Shown: piece after piece, positions 11,325-21,781 of the stretch
Layout of the letters: each line of letters starts with the position of its first letter
How positions within the stretch are numbered: position 1 is the stretch's first letter
Assembly (NCBI GenBank): GCA_030522415.1
Contig: CM060127.1
Coordinates: 6,931,207-6,995,206 of the forward strand
Source: Channallabes apus
Taxonomy: Eukaryota; Chordata; Actinopteri; Siluriformes; Clariidae
DNA: 64,000 nucleotides
Reading direction: 5' to 3'
Notes under the pieces: generated by a model
The model's input: the letters and a program-made list of their open reading frames with translations, nothing else
Told to the model about the DNA's origin: nothing
The model's database searches: none
Translations under genes and position numbers: made by a program

Positions 11325-11666
11325 AAACAGCCAAACCTGCCACCTGGATTTGTCATCTATGCACGTCGCAGGGAGAAGCAGATCCAGCATCGATCAGACC
11401 TGCTCTGGAAGCGATGGGTACGTGAATACTTGCCCTTGCTCCAGGGGCGGCAAAAGTGGTTTCAAAACAAAAAAAATCTTTCGATTGGAGACATAGTTTC
11501 AATAACTGATGAGTCATCTCCAAGAAATTCATGGGTCATGGGAAGAATCACGAAAGTGTTCCCCGACAAAGGGGGACTGGTGAAACGTGTGTTAGTTAAA
11601 ACTAAGACCAACACTCTGGAAAGACCCATCGACAAGCTGTGTCTCACATGTGAAATGGACTGTTAA
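11325..11666 (+). pseudogene. pol: BEL/Pao pol C-terminus (DUF5641-type domain)
   Basis: The plus strand encodes LWKRWVREYLPLLQGR, then KNLSIGDIVSITDESSPRN, GRITKVFPDKGGLVK and LERPIDKLCL, ending TAA near 11664-11666. This is the hallmark C-terminal segment of BEL/Pao integrases (DUF5641). It aids integrase DNA contact in the full enzyme, but here protease, reverse transcriptase and most of integrase are absent. The clearest open stretch is 11430-11666 and matching sequence extends back to about 11340. A 3' LTR in the same orientation follows at 11851. Retroelement relic. Confidence 0.88.
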
Positions 11667-11850
11667 ATGTGTGGTAATATGTTATGAAATTTGATATGCA
11701 AATATAAACATCTGAGATAAATATTACACACTTAAAAGATTCAAAACGTTTAAAAGGGTAAAAATGTTTGATTTCATAGCTTTATCAAAAAAAAAAAAAA
11801 ACACAAAATTGTAATTGTCAGTCTCCATGCCTGTCAATTAGGGGCTGGAA

Positions 11851-12503
11851 TGTAAGTGCCATATCGCACTTGTTATGAATTTGTTGTTGTGTTTATTTTA
11901 TTTTATTTTATTTGCTGTTATTTCATTTATTCTACCTTGTTCTATTCATTAGTAAAGCATTAAGCATTAAGTTTGTTACATAAGCCATAAGCTTTATATT
12001 TCTTAGTCATGCATCATAAGTTGATAATCGTAGGTTGGTCTGTGATGTCATTTTACTATTACGTGCATTTGTGTGACTGTGATATGCTAGAAAGCTCAGT
12101 ATAGATTTGGAAGGCTACGGAAACACAAGCTTTTGACCGTCAGCTAGTGAGAGCTCCCGGTAAGCTAGAAATGTAAAATACAGCAACGAGGTTGTTGTAA
12201 CCGTAAGCTAACGTAAGCTGGGAATGTAAGAAACAACAAGAGTATTGTTAGATACCCAAGCCAAGATTGTAATCTACAAGATACAGCAAACAGGTTGTCG
12301 TAAAACTCAGAGATTTGCAAGATGCAGCAACTGGTGTCTGTAATAACAGTGGATTTACTCAAGACGACTGTATGAAGTGTTGATTCTTTGATGCTGACAA
12401 ATAAACGACAAAAGACAAAGAGATCGGACTTCTGTCATGTGAGTGAAACTTTAAGACATTAGCTACGAGTCAAAACTAGTGAAATAAGCCAACCGCATCT
12501 ACA
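11851..12503 (+). repeat. BEL/Pao LTR, plus orientation
   Basis: Runs TGTAAGTGCC to GCATCTACA. It is preceded by a purine-rich AGGGGCTGGAA tract, as expected for a 3' LTR after the pol end at 11666. It is about 90 percent identical by eye to the inverted LTR 14044-14702. Homology ends at the terminal CA, where the LTR joins antisense gag sequence. Confidence 0.85.
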
Positions 12504-13957
12504 GGGAGGATGCAATTACCTCCAGCCCCAGTGAGCGCATTTGATTCGTGACTCACTGCATGTGGTGTATTTGTTGTGCCACTTTCAGTTTCGTTTCCAC
12601 GGGCGCTCGTAACTGACTGCGCCGTGTCTGGCACTGCTATGTGTAGCATGCTTGGACGTGGCTTTGAACACAATGAACATGCAATTTTTCTGGTACAGTC
12701 TTTCCACAAATGACCCTTTCTTAAACATCCGAAACAGAATCCGTTTCTTTTTAAGAATTCTACTTTGTCTTTCTGTTTCTTATCATTAAATTGGAAGCAA
12801 TCATCTAAGATATGCTCCCCTTTGCAATGTGCGCACGGTTTAGTGAAAGCGCTGACAGGTGATATACCGGCATTCTTCATTGTAATCAAGTCTTTGTGAA
12901 TTTTACCAACCTGTCTGTCTTCGGTTGCGATGCTGACCCTGGGTTTTCCTAGGCCCGTTTGTTTGGGTCCTTGAAGGGATGTGTGACTGGGATTTCTGTC
13001 GCTGGTTGCGGCGTCCAGGTCCGTAGAGTGCACGCTGCTCGGGCACGCGCTGCTCGATTCAATGAGTGCGCTCTCGTTCGCAGGCTGCGCTCGGCTGTTG
13101 CATGTTGAGTTGGAAGGATGAGAGTGCGCACTGCACGGGCACGCGCTGCTCGATTCAATGAGTGCGCTCTCATTCGCAGGCTGCGCTCGGCTGTTGCATG
13201 TTGAGTTGGAGAGATGAGAGTGCCCGCTGCTCGGGCACGCGCTGCTCGGACGCGCGCTGCTCGATTCAATGAGTGCGCTTTTGCTCTTGGGCGATTGGCT
13301 GTCGTATTTGCGATCTTGACGTTGAAGCACTCTTAATTTGGCATCATGCATAGCGAGCGCCATTTTGGTTTCAAGTCTTTCTCTTTTTGCTTTTAGTTGC
13401 ACTTTTCCGATTTCTAATTGGAGACGTTCTTCCAAGGTTGCAGCTTTTGCTAACAGAGCTGCTCTGTCGGCTTCTTCTTTCTTTAGTAGGGCTGAGGATG
13501 ATGTAGAAGTTACAGACCTTTTGGATGCTGCCGTTATCTGTGACGCTCTGACGCCCGGCGAGACATCTCCGCGTATTCGCGACGTCACAGAGTGGCCCTT
13601 AGTGTCCTTGGTGTCCGCTATCCAGCGACCCACCTTAGCTATGAATTCTGTGCGGCCTTGAGCCTCAGGTGCGCCGCAAGTGACCTGATCGCGTCTGTGT
13701 TCGTCTTTACGAGTGTAATCAACATGCACATCAACATTACTTCTCATAAAATTCTCTCCTCTGTATTCAGTTTCAAGGATGTCTAACTTACGTGCATAGT
13801 TCATAGGTGTCTTTAATGCAGTAGACGTTGCATTCAGTCGAATTCGCTTGCCTTTTCTTGCATCCAGCGCCTCGTTGAGGTTCTTTCTGTTCATCTCGTG
13901 CAGCGCCGTTAGGCTCCCCAGCCAAGTGCTGGGAGCGTTGTCCTCGTTGTTCGGCAT
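12476..13957 (-). pseudogene. gag: BEL/Pao gag, 3' truncated
   Basis: An uninterrupted 493-codon frame, of which the last 9 codons (12476-12503) read into the abutting LTR, so the true gag part is 12504-13957. It has an N-terminal helical region, an alanine and glutamate-rich coiled-coil-like stretch at residues 160-215, a repetitive serine-rich middle (residues 225-320), and zinc knuckles near the C-terminus. One of these is CFGCLRKGHLWKDC, a CX2CX4HX4C knuckle that would package element RNA. BEL gag is normally followed in frame by protease and reverse transcriptase, and these are missing. Its leader and 5' LTR (14044-14702) lie upstream in the correct orientation. It could be translated but lacks pol. 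Confidence 0.85.
13052..13275 (-). repeat. In-frame tandem repeat within BEL gag
   Basis: GCTCGATTCAATGAGTGCG recurs at 13052, 13148 and 13259. The spacings of 96 and 111 bp are both multiples of three, so the ALIESSSA unit repeats without breaking the frame. Confidence 0.9.
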
Positions 13958-14043
13958 GGTGAAGTTCGACGGCTATTCTCTTTCACTTTCCCTTTCAGCG
14001 TTCACTTGTTTTCGTTCAAACAGCGGAAAAGCTTTTGACTTTA

Positions 14044-14702
14044 TGTAGATGCGGTCATATTATTTCACCAGTTTTGACGCGTAGCTTTGGTTTGATCATT
14101 TACTCACAAGAACTGAAGTCCGATGATCTCTTTGTCTCTTGTAGTTTATTTTGTCAGCATCAAAGAATCAACACTTCATACAATCGTCTTGAGTAAATCC
14201 ACTGTGATTACAGACACCAGTTGCTGCATCTTGCAAATCTCTGACTTTTACAACAACCTGTTTGCTGCATCTCACAAATCACAATCTTAGCTTACGAATA
14301 TAACAACACTCTTGCTGTGTATATCCACTTACTGGAGCTTACGGTTACAACAACCTAGTTGTTGTATCTCACATTCTTAGCTTACCAGGAGCTCTCCTTA
14401 GCTGACGAGCTTACGGTCAAAAGCTTGTGTTTCCGTAGCCTTCCACATCTAGACTGAACTCTCTAACATATGACAGTCACACAAATGCATGTAATAGTAG
14501 AATGACATCACAGACCAACCTACGATTGTCAACTTATGATGCATGACTAAGAAATATAAAGCTTATGGCTTATGTAACAAACTTAATGCTTAATGCTTTA
14601 CTACTGAATAGAACAAGGTAGAATAAATGAAATAACAGCAAATAAAATAAAATAAAATAAACACAACAACAAATTCATAACACGTGCGATATGGCACTTA
14701 CA
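14044..14702 (-). repeat. BEL/Pao 5' LTR, minus orientation
   Basis: On the minus strand it runs TGTAAGTGCC to GCATCTACA, then into the leader of the gag at 12476-13957. It is a homologue of the LTR at 11851-12503 and of the interrupted LTR at 62085-64000. No tRNA primer site could be named with confidence. Confidence 0.85.
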
Positions 14703-15239
14703 TAATGAGAGGCCCCGATTATACTGCATACATCTTTTTTATTGATTTTTTTTTTTATTATATATTCTGGAAGTTTGCTCTATTTGTTTTAGTTATTTCT
14801 ATATTTAAATCTTGATGTCTTAAACTCTAACAACTGTAAGTATTGTCGAAATAAATTTTTTTTAAAAGCCCTAGTGCTGTTGTTTGTGCTGTTTTCTTTA
14901 ATAATAACACTAAACAGATAAAAACAGAGAGTCTGTCTAAACAAAATAAAACCAATGTTTTCTAACTCATATTTTTTTTATATTAATAGTTTTTCATGTT
15001 TGTTGGATGTGTAAATTATCATAATTGTAGTATTACTTTGCTACAACATATTGTTTTGACTTTATTATGACTTAAGCTCTGAATATATTTAAAAACCGAG
15101 ATGACAGAAAATGTCAATTTGCGCCACCTGGCGGTCATTTCACGAATTATTTTGAAATGCTCCTGGTTTATTTTGGCCGCTGCCGCTTTCCACGGCGGTG
15201 AGTGCGACGGTAATGAGCAGTCTGGTTGTCCACCCACTG
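14703..15239. other. Right part of element A, non-coding
   Basis: AT-rich. The last 190 bp, with GCGCCACCTGGCGG, match the right end of element B (30300-30527). No gene is seen. Confidence 0.6.
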
Positions 15240-15609
15240 TACATAGTATTGGCCAACATGTATTTTTTTGTATTCAGCACAAACTGTGCTACAATAATAT
15301 GCGAGAAAGATGGATGTGCAAAGCAAAAGTAGCTCGGAGGCATGGTCATATTAAAAATAATTAGATCAGCCTGTGAAACTAGACATAGTGTTGGTTTCAT
15401 ACTGATTACTTTATCAAACAATATTTGGTTTCAACATGACTTACTGCATGTAAAAGTAGACACTTCAAACTTTCTATAGATATATGTCTCTATTCAATTC
15501 AAATTTGAATGGTGTATAACACTTATTTGTGTGTCCAAAATCAACAGAGTATTCTTAGTGTCTTTTGCACTGATAAGAAAAAAAAAAGATACTGGCGTGA
15601 CCGGCAACC

Positions 15610-16025
15610 TCAGAGAGTTAAAGTATAGCTAGGGGGAGCAGAGACAATAGGTGATTCCACCTTAGTAATGAGAACAGGAAAAGCATGTATGACTGGTTTT
15701 GAGTTGGGGATGAGTTTACACATACAAATTTTTATTTTATCCTTTTTAACCCACTTTGGTTTCAAATCACGCCATGTAGTAAAAGCTTTTTTCATATATT
15801 GGCTGTCCCACTGTGGATCACCATAACCTTGACTAATTAAAAGATCAGCAGTAACAATGACAGCATTGTCAAATGAACCTTCTCTAGAATAATGTCTCCA
15901 CTGAGAAGAACCATCCATCTGTCCATCCAGCCAATGGTAATGAAAGGTTGAACAAAAATTACAAATCCTTCATTATACATCCAATCATTAGGAGTAAGAG
16001 ATTGCTTGGAATGACCATTTCCCAT
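15610..16025 (-). pseudogene. gag: Endogenous retrovirus gag N-terminal relic
   Basis: The minus strand opens with MGN (16023-16025), which fits an N-myristoylated matrix protein, followed by a tryptophan-rich stretch. A frame change lies between about 15837 and 15918. The second stretch (15610-15918) has EGSFDNAVIV, LISQGYGDPQW, TWRDLKPKWVKKDK and then APPSY, which fits the PPxY late-domain motif used for budding. It is cut immediately after this by the piggyBac MITE end at 15618. No LTR, pol or env was seen next to it. Assignment to retroviral gag rests on these features together, and the genus is not determinable. Non-functional. Confidence 0.6.
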
Positions 16026-16404
16026 TTTGTTAGTAAGTTATAGTTAGTGAACATAACTAACTATACCAAGCGTATTGAAATTAAGCGGACACTTAAAAAG
16101 TTTTTTATTACATGTGATGTTCGAACATAGTGTATAAGTATATATTTAAAAACTGAAGAATACTGTAATTTTAAGTGTATTATCATGTAATGTGCAATAG
16201 CTCTGTGTTCCTGAGAACACTCTCAGAAATTCTCGTGCCTCTACACCTTTGGATTATTCACACATTTATCAAATACAAATATAGTAAATTAATAAGGCAT
16301 TTGGCAAAACAATATACTTATAATTTATTTAAAATTTATATAACTTATTAAATAAAATTCTAGAATTATTTTTGTTAGTTTCTATAAGAGTGGCGTGATA
16401 CAAT
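16026..16404. other. AT-rich spacer
   Basis: No gene, no repeat family recognised, and no LTR boundary seen for the neighbouring gag relic. Confidence 0.4.
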
Positions 16405-17375
16405 GATCAAGCAGCACTAAGATCTTTTTTATAGTTCAAGATGCTCTCCTTCCATGCTATTTTGAATAGTAACAATTTAGTTTGACGCCGTTTACGTTCC
16501 AGTTTTCGAGCAGTCTGTTTTAAAGTGCGTATTTGGTCATTATACCAAGGAGCAAGTTTCTTATCTCTAATCATTTTACTTTTAACTGGAGCTACATTAT
16601 CTAACGTATAACAAAATGTTGACTAAATATTCAGTCACCTGATCGAGTTATGTGTGGTCAGACAGCAATCCAATCAAAGTTGATAACTCTGGGTGATTAC
16701 TGATAAAGCTCTTTGTGGCATTTGATGTGAATGTACGTTTACCGCGGTAGCATGGTGCTGTGTGTACATTATTACTCTGACACAAAAATATTTGACAAAA
16801 TAGTGATCTTAGATACTATGGAAGGTGATTATGTTTATTATATTTAATCCAAAGGATAATATTAAATCTAAAGTGTGACCTGTTTCATGAGTGGGTGAGT
16901 TCAGTGTAGACATAAATGCTCTTCTCAGAGGGTCTTATGGATCTAAATGAAAAGTATCCAAGCAATTAATGTTTTGTCTACAGAAACGACCATGTTTGAG
17001 AGGAAATCTGCAAATGTATGGCCCTGGGGGGCTGTAAATAATAATTATTGGGATTGACTGAGCAGACTTCATATTTGTAGCTACACTCATGTTACTATAG
17101 AGAACTTCAAATGCATTACATTTGTGTCTGTGTTTTTGTACGATAGTCAGAATATCATTGTAAATAACTGCGACGCCTCCTGCTCTACCACATAGGCTGG
17201 TGTATGTAGCTGTATCCAGGACGACTAGCTTCATTTAGAGCTACATACTAATTCTCTTTAATCCAGGTTTCTGTTAAACATAATATATCAAACTCATAAT
17301 CTGTGATAGTTTCATTAACAATAACTGCTTTAGATGTGAGAGATCTAAGATTTAACAGTCCTAGCTTCAGATCAA
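16405..17375 (-). pseudogene. L2-type LINE ORF2 relic: endonuclease and linker
   Basis: On the minus strand, several short frames together give the N-terminal endonuclease of an L2/Maui-like LINE: LRSLTSKAVIVNETI, DILCLTETWIK, GRAGGVAVIYND, FEVLYSN and IIIIYSPPGPY. Then comes HTLDLILS, and a linker with KKLAPWYNDQIRTLKQTARK at 16410-16590. The reverse transcriptase that should follow is absent. In the full element the endonuclease nicks target DNA to prime reverse transcription. Many shifts and stops mark it as old. The clearest single frame is 16935-17234. Confidence 0.75.
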
Positions 17376-17767
17376 AGGTGCTGGCTGTGTATTCAGTGTC
17401 CTTTGAATTTTTGTTCCCTATAATAATTTATTATAACTTCTAAAACAAACGTTAAGTCTTTCTAAATTTTTGCTTAGCTCCGGAAACAGACACAGTTTCA
17501 ATATAGTGAACCCTGAATGATGACTCTGTGCAGGTAAATGCCTTGAGATAATCTGCTCCAGATATAATATCAGTTCACTGTAAATGCTAGCCATGGTATA
17601 ACTTTCCTGGATGTTCTGTTTTGAGCACATTTGAAATATCTGCCACCATTGGAGCTTTCTTGTCAATATGTTGATTGATAATGCAGGAATTTAATGATAA
17701 TCTCCATGTACATGGAGACGTTTTTCACTGTAAACATCAAGCTAAAAAAAAACATTTCACTGAATAA

Positions 17768-17935
17768 TCTCCAATTAGCATAATCTGCAGATCTTTTGAC
17801 TGTGGGAAGACCCATAGAAAACCCACCAAGTACAAGGAGAGCATGGAAACGCCATACACATTGACCCCAGGCGCGAATCAAACACTCCACCCTGGACGTG
17901 TGTGGCCACAGTGCTAACCACTAGACCAGGTTATT
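17768..17935 (-). mobile_element. Decayed V-SINE
   Basis: The minus strand has a tRNA-like head (TGGTCTAGTGGTTAGCAC, then a damaged B box) and the conserved central domain words (CATGCTCTCCTTGTAC, CACAGTCAAAAGAT). It matches 28095-28448 but is strongly diverged and lacks the tail. Confidence 0.65.
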
Positions 17936-18432
17936 GATTGGATAATTACCTTTAGCTTTTGGATCTGTTTGGAGATGTAATGATTTTGCATCTTTTCTAA
18001 TCATTAAAAACCATAACGGGTCTCATTCATAACTGCTTAGATTTATTGAAGGTGACTCTACTGTGACCTAATTTTAACTATGAACGTTTAATTGAATCAG
18101 TAACACACAACCTTAAATAATATATTTGCGGCCTTAGATTTATTTAGGGATACTGAGGGCCCTGTCACACCATTACCTGAAATTCAACCTGTATCAACTC
18201 AGCAATAAACTTCACAGAATCTACAATGAACTACAAACATGGCTGCTGCAAACTACAACTCAGATCAGCAATATATATCTCAAATTAAGAACTAAGCATA
18301 GCATGACAAGAAATTGCATTTATTCCATTACTCAGTTTAATTTTAGCATTGGAGTAAAAATTAGGAAGGTTTCTACACTTTACATTAAAAAATCTGTATT
18401 TAATATATAATTTTTTCATTTTATTATTGTTA
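17936..18432. other. AT-rich intergenic tract downstream of the receptor gene
   Basis: No gene seen. TTTATT at 18420-18425 gives AATAAA on the minus strand, 8-13 bases after the receptor stop, and is a possible polyadenylation signal. Confidence 0.35.
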
Positions 18433-19365
18433 TTAAAAGCAATGCTTTTTCCATGAAATTAATCTTTTGATACATTTTAAAATTGCCTGCAAGTTTATTC
18501 CATATATTATGGGATTTAATAAAGGAGGAATTAGCAAAAAATCAACTGAAAGTATCATGGCAATAATATGGGGAATTTGATTTGATTGAAGTCTGTTATT
18601 TATAACTTCAAAACAAACATTGATAGAAAAGTTCATTAAAATTAGGAGATGTGGCAAACAGGTTTGTAGAGCTTTTCTTCTAAAATCTTTAGAATTCTTT
18701 AAGCACACAGAGAGTATCCTGATATACGAGTACATTATGAAGATCACTGGGGGAAATACAGCAATGCAGAAAATAAAAAGTCCATAGGAGCTGGATGGAG
18801 ACATTTCTTTACAACCTAAATTACGAATGGAGTAACTATCACAGTATATTCTGTTTAGTTTAAATTTACACATCTGAAGTTGGTACAGTGATATCAATGT
18901 AACACTAAGTTCACAACAAGGCAAAAACCATGATAAAAATAAGATTTTTTTCACAGTGGATATTTTTACAAGAGTTGCATAATGTAATGGTTTACAGATG
19001 GACACATATCTGTCATAGGCCATAGCTGATAACAATGTGAACTCAGTAGCAGCATACCAGTAAACAAACAAAGCCTGAAATAAACAGCCATGGTAAGAAA
19101 CAATTTGTTTTTCAGCAAGTAAATCAGTAAGCAGTTTGGGATAAACAGTGGTTGCACCAAAGAGAGCATTACAAAGCAATGCAGCAATGAAAATGTACAT
19201 GGGCTCATGGAGACGTTTGTTCATGAATATTACAAAAATTACAACACTATTAAATACAATGATCAGTATGTACACAGTAAGAGTCATTATAAAATAAACA
19301 TATCTGTAGTTCTGTAAATCCATGTGTCCCTCTAGTATAAAGTATGTAACGTTAATAATATCCAT
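18433..19365 (-). CDS. Odorant receptor (intact teleost olfactory receptor)
   Basis: A complete 310-codon single-exon frame, the usual olfactory receptor length. It encodes a seven-helix G-protein-coupled receptor of the ciliary membrane of olfactory neurons. Family landmarks are a short N-terminus with NVT glycosylation site, LHEPMYIFIAALLCNAL in helix 2, cysteine in YHGCLF before helix 3, MAYDRYVSICKPLHY after helix 3, KALQTCLPHLL at helix 6 and PLLNPIIYGIN in helix 7. No damaging substitution is apparent. The start is the first ATG of the frame and lies just after a T-rich tract ending TTTTAG. That fits the common layout in which a 5' untranslated exon is spliced next to the coding exon. 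A TATATAAA box lies at 19450-19457. No neighbouring receptor is seen, although these genes usually cluster. The ligand is unknown. Confidence 0.95.
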   Translation of the reverse strand: MDIINVTYFILEGHMDLQNYRYVYFIMTLTVYILIIVFNSVVIFVIFMNKRLHEPMYIFIAALLCNALFGATTVYPKLLTDLLAEKQIVSYHGCLFQALFVYWYAATEFTLLSAMAYDRYVSICKPLHYATLVKISTVKKILFLSWFLPCCELSVTLISLYQLQMCKFKLNRIYCDSYSIRNLGCKEMSPSSSYGLFIFCIAVFPPVIFIMYSYIRILSVCLKNSKDFRRKALQTCLPHLLILMNFSINVCFEVINNRLQSNQIPHIIAMILSVDFLLIPPLLNPIIYGINLQAILKCIKRLISWKKHCF

Positions 19366-19400
19366 TAATTTCTAAAAGAAAAAAAAAAGAAAAATCCATC
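19366..19400 (-). promoter_or_regulatory. Candidate splice acceptor before the receptor coding exon
   Basis: The minus strand has about 20 pyrimidines interrupted only by single bases, ending TTTTAG, six bases before the ATG. Alternatively it lies within a continuous 5' untranslated region. Confidence 0.45.
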
Positions 19401-19448
19401 AGAGTATTTGTATTTCACAACTCTGGTGACAGAAAGCTCAGTGCAGAT

Positions 19449-19458
19449 TTATATACCC
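19449..19458 (-). promoter_or_regulatory. TATA box upstream of the receptor gene
   Basis: TATATAAA on the minus strand, about 85 bases before the ATG. Transcription would start near 19420, leaving a 5' leader of about 55 bases, or a small first exon if the acceptor at 19366-19400 is used. Confidence 0.45.
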
Positions 19459-20128
19459 TGTCTGGACACTCCTTAGTGACTTTTTGACAGTAACTATGAT
19501 GAGTCCAACCCTCTTTACTGAGGACGATGGTGACTACTACTTCTAATAATAGTGACTTGGATACTTTGTACTTTGTAATATTTGAATCACAAAAAAAAAA
19601 AAAACATTATCTCAGTTTTATTAATTAATTCATGTTCATTAAGTTCAACCAGTCCTTTATATGAACTTATGAATTCTATGTTCAGGGACCACTTCCTTCC
19701 AGAAACAAATTAAAAAAGCCCAAGGATGAATCCAAGGATAATTTAATTAATTTCCTACACCTACTTTACAGATCAAAGCACCTACAGTAGGAAGGCAGAT
19801 GAATTGGTACACATTTATGACGGCATGCAAGTGTAACACCTCATGTTTGGAAAATGAAGAACAGAAAGCAGGCTCAGTGAATTATTTCTATTTAGGTACT
19901 TATGAATTGAAAGTAAAATTTCAGCACACACACAGGCACATAGTGTAAAAAATATACACTTACAAGTATATTAAAATTTGCAATAATACATTGCAAATAT
20001 ACTAACAAAACATTGTACCATTATACAATTTACCACCATAAAAAGTATACTGCCTTCACATTTTTTCTTTTACTTTAATACTTTCAATACAGAAAGTATA
20101 CATTAGAATACAAATTTTAACATACAGT
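19459..20128. other. Intergenic, no gene seen
   Basis: AT-rich, with short homopolymers. No coding frame or repeat family was recognised. Confidence 0.4.
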
Positions 20129-20510
20129 TGTCAGAACTACTAAGAACTACAACTCCCAACACCAACACAGCTCTTCACCTGAATACTAACATCTGAAACT
20201 AATTACCTCACGAATATATGAGATTCACACACTTCTGGCCTTTGTGAAGTATTAAGTTTTTGTGATTACCTCCAGTGTTTTTACCTAGCTGTTTTTAAAT
20301 GCCCATTTTTGATATTGACCCTGCTTGTGTTTTGTTTCTGTGTTTAGCCTGATTCCATTTATGCTTGTTTATGCACATCGCCTGATCCTTGCTTGTTTTC
20401 TCGACTCTCGATTTTGGAATATCCTTACTGGTTTGTTTGACTTGCTCTTAGACACTCTTATCAATAAATAACCTAACTGCACCTGCGTTCTCTGAGTCTG
20501 ATTCATGACA
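20129..20510 (+). repeat. Probable solo LTR
   Basis: A 382-bp segment beginning TGTCAGAACTACTAAG and ending GATTCATGACA, with AATAAA at about 20463. The TG and CA ends and the late polyadenylation signal fit an LTR. The flanking 5-mers (ACAGT, GAATA) do not match, so the boundaries are unproven. Confidence 0.4.
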
Positions 20511-20887
20511 GAATATGTCGCCTCTACAGTGGTCACCTAATCGGAGCTTCGTTTTTACCGTCGCCGCCGCATTTGGGTTTGTGCATTTGCTGGATTTTAC
20601 CACTGAGTGGCGCTATATAACTACAGACTGAGGCCTCATGCCTTAGTTCATTCTCTGCCGCATTAATGAGACGCGTTCCATTAAATAATACACGTAGTAG
20701 CCGATAACATCAAGTGAAACACTGTAGTTGCCCGAATTCATAATCACAGTACTAAAATTACAGTACAAATGTAGAATTAAAATTAAATCTTATTAAGAAC
20801 TAATTTAAGCACAATAAATATTAACAGAGTGAGCCTTTAGATTTTATCATGTGTAATTAGAAAAGAAGTGTGTTGGGTTTTATTGAA

Positions 20888-21054
20888 ATATAAATTTCTA
20901 AACCAATAAGATCAATTAACACCAAGTTATTATTATAACAGGCTTACTTCATCACTTATCTAGAGCTTGCTTTCAAAGAAGTCAAGAAGGCTTATTAACG
21001 TGACTGGGGTGCATTGTCTCTAAGTGCCCGCTTGGTGTAGCGGTTAGAGCGCTC
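20888..21054 (+). repeat. Left arm of a 167-bp inverted repeat ending in a tRNA-like head
   Basis: Reverse complement of 27665-27830 with scattered differences. It ends with GCCCGCTTGGTGTAGCGG, which contains an A box, and breaks off before the B box. Confidence 0.85.
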
Positions 21055-21781
21055 CTATAGAAATTGAGATTTTCCTTATGATAGCATAAATTGCATTGTT
21101 TTTAATCTGTAAAATGTTAACAATATTCGGTATTTTTATAATAAAAAAAACATCGTGCCTGGTATAGGTTTAATATTGTCACGGTCGAACACCAGATGGC
21201 GCCAAACTCAAGGACTCCATTTTGTTTTAGTTGGGTTTGAACTCAGTATCCCAGAATGCACCTTGGTCAGGAAATGGGAGCACACCTGATCGAGGTTAGC
21301 AGCCTAATCAGCTCCAAGATATATAGCCTTTTGTTTCCGTTGTTCTGGGTCGGGCATCTGGTTTGCTACGGTTGTGTTAAGTGGGTGGTCTGTTCTTATT
21401 CTAGGTGTCATGCCATTTCCCCTTGTCCTTAGTTTGTGTTATTCTGTGTTTGGTTCAGCTCTGTGTTAGTCTATCTCTTTGTTTAGTCAACTCTGTGTTT
21501 AAGTTAACTCTATGTCTAGTCTATCTCTTTGTTTAGGTTAGCTCTGTGTTTAGTTTAGCTCAATGTTTAGTTTAGTCTGTGTTTTCAGTCCAGGGGGGTG
21601 TTCCAGAAAGCTTGGTTAACTTACCATTTGGTTAATCTTAACCTCTGGGTTGATTAAACCCAAACCCGCATACCGAGAGTATGTCGGTTCCAAAACACCT
21701 GATAAGATTAAGTTTAATCAACCCCCTACTGGTTACCCAGAGTTAGTGCGCGTGCACGGTGCGTACATAAAGACATTTTCA

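Larger units (their letters stand above)
8747..15239. mobile_element. Element A: TA-flanked DNA element of uncertain superfamily
   Basis: The ends are CAGTGGGTGCACAA on the left and CAGTGGGTGGACAA on the inverted right, each abutting TA (8745-8746, 15240-15241). The sequences outside join up to match the uninterrupted piggyBac sequence near 27995-28010, which gives an empty site. The left 350 bp and right 190 bp are homologous to those of element B (20527-30527). Element A contains the BEL/Pao pieces 11325-14702. No transposase was recognised. The large size is mostly due to insertions. Confidence 0.75.
8666..15617. mobile_element. piggyBac-type MITE (about 460 bp net), split by element A
   Basis: TTAA lies at 8662-8665 and again at 15618-15621. 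The ends read TCCTCTGGGGTCTGAGG on the left and, inverted on the right, CTCTCTGAGGTTG. These are versions of the CCCTCTGAGGTCCG ends of the element at 27924-30271. Removing the insertion 8747-15239 leaves about 460 bp that aligns with the left part of that element. It cuts the retroviral gag relic at 15618. It has no coding capacity and would have needed a transposase from elsewhere. Confidence 0.78.

Noticed and set aside
12165..12362. 65-codon minus frame
   Set aside because: Lies entirely within the BEL LTR.
13052..13275. CRISPR array from the spaced repeats
   Set aside because: Repeats are long, spacing is uneven, they lie in frame within BEL gag, and the genome is a vertebrate's.
20129..20515. 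Complete LTR retroelement starting here
   Set aside because: No PBS, gag or pol follows, and flanking 5-mers do not match. Kept only as a probable solo LTR.
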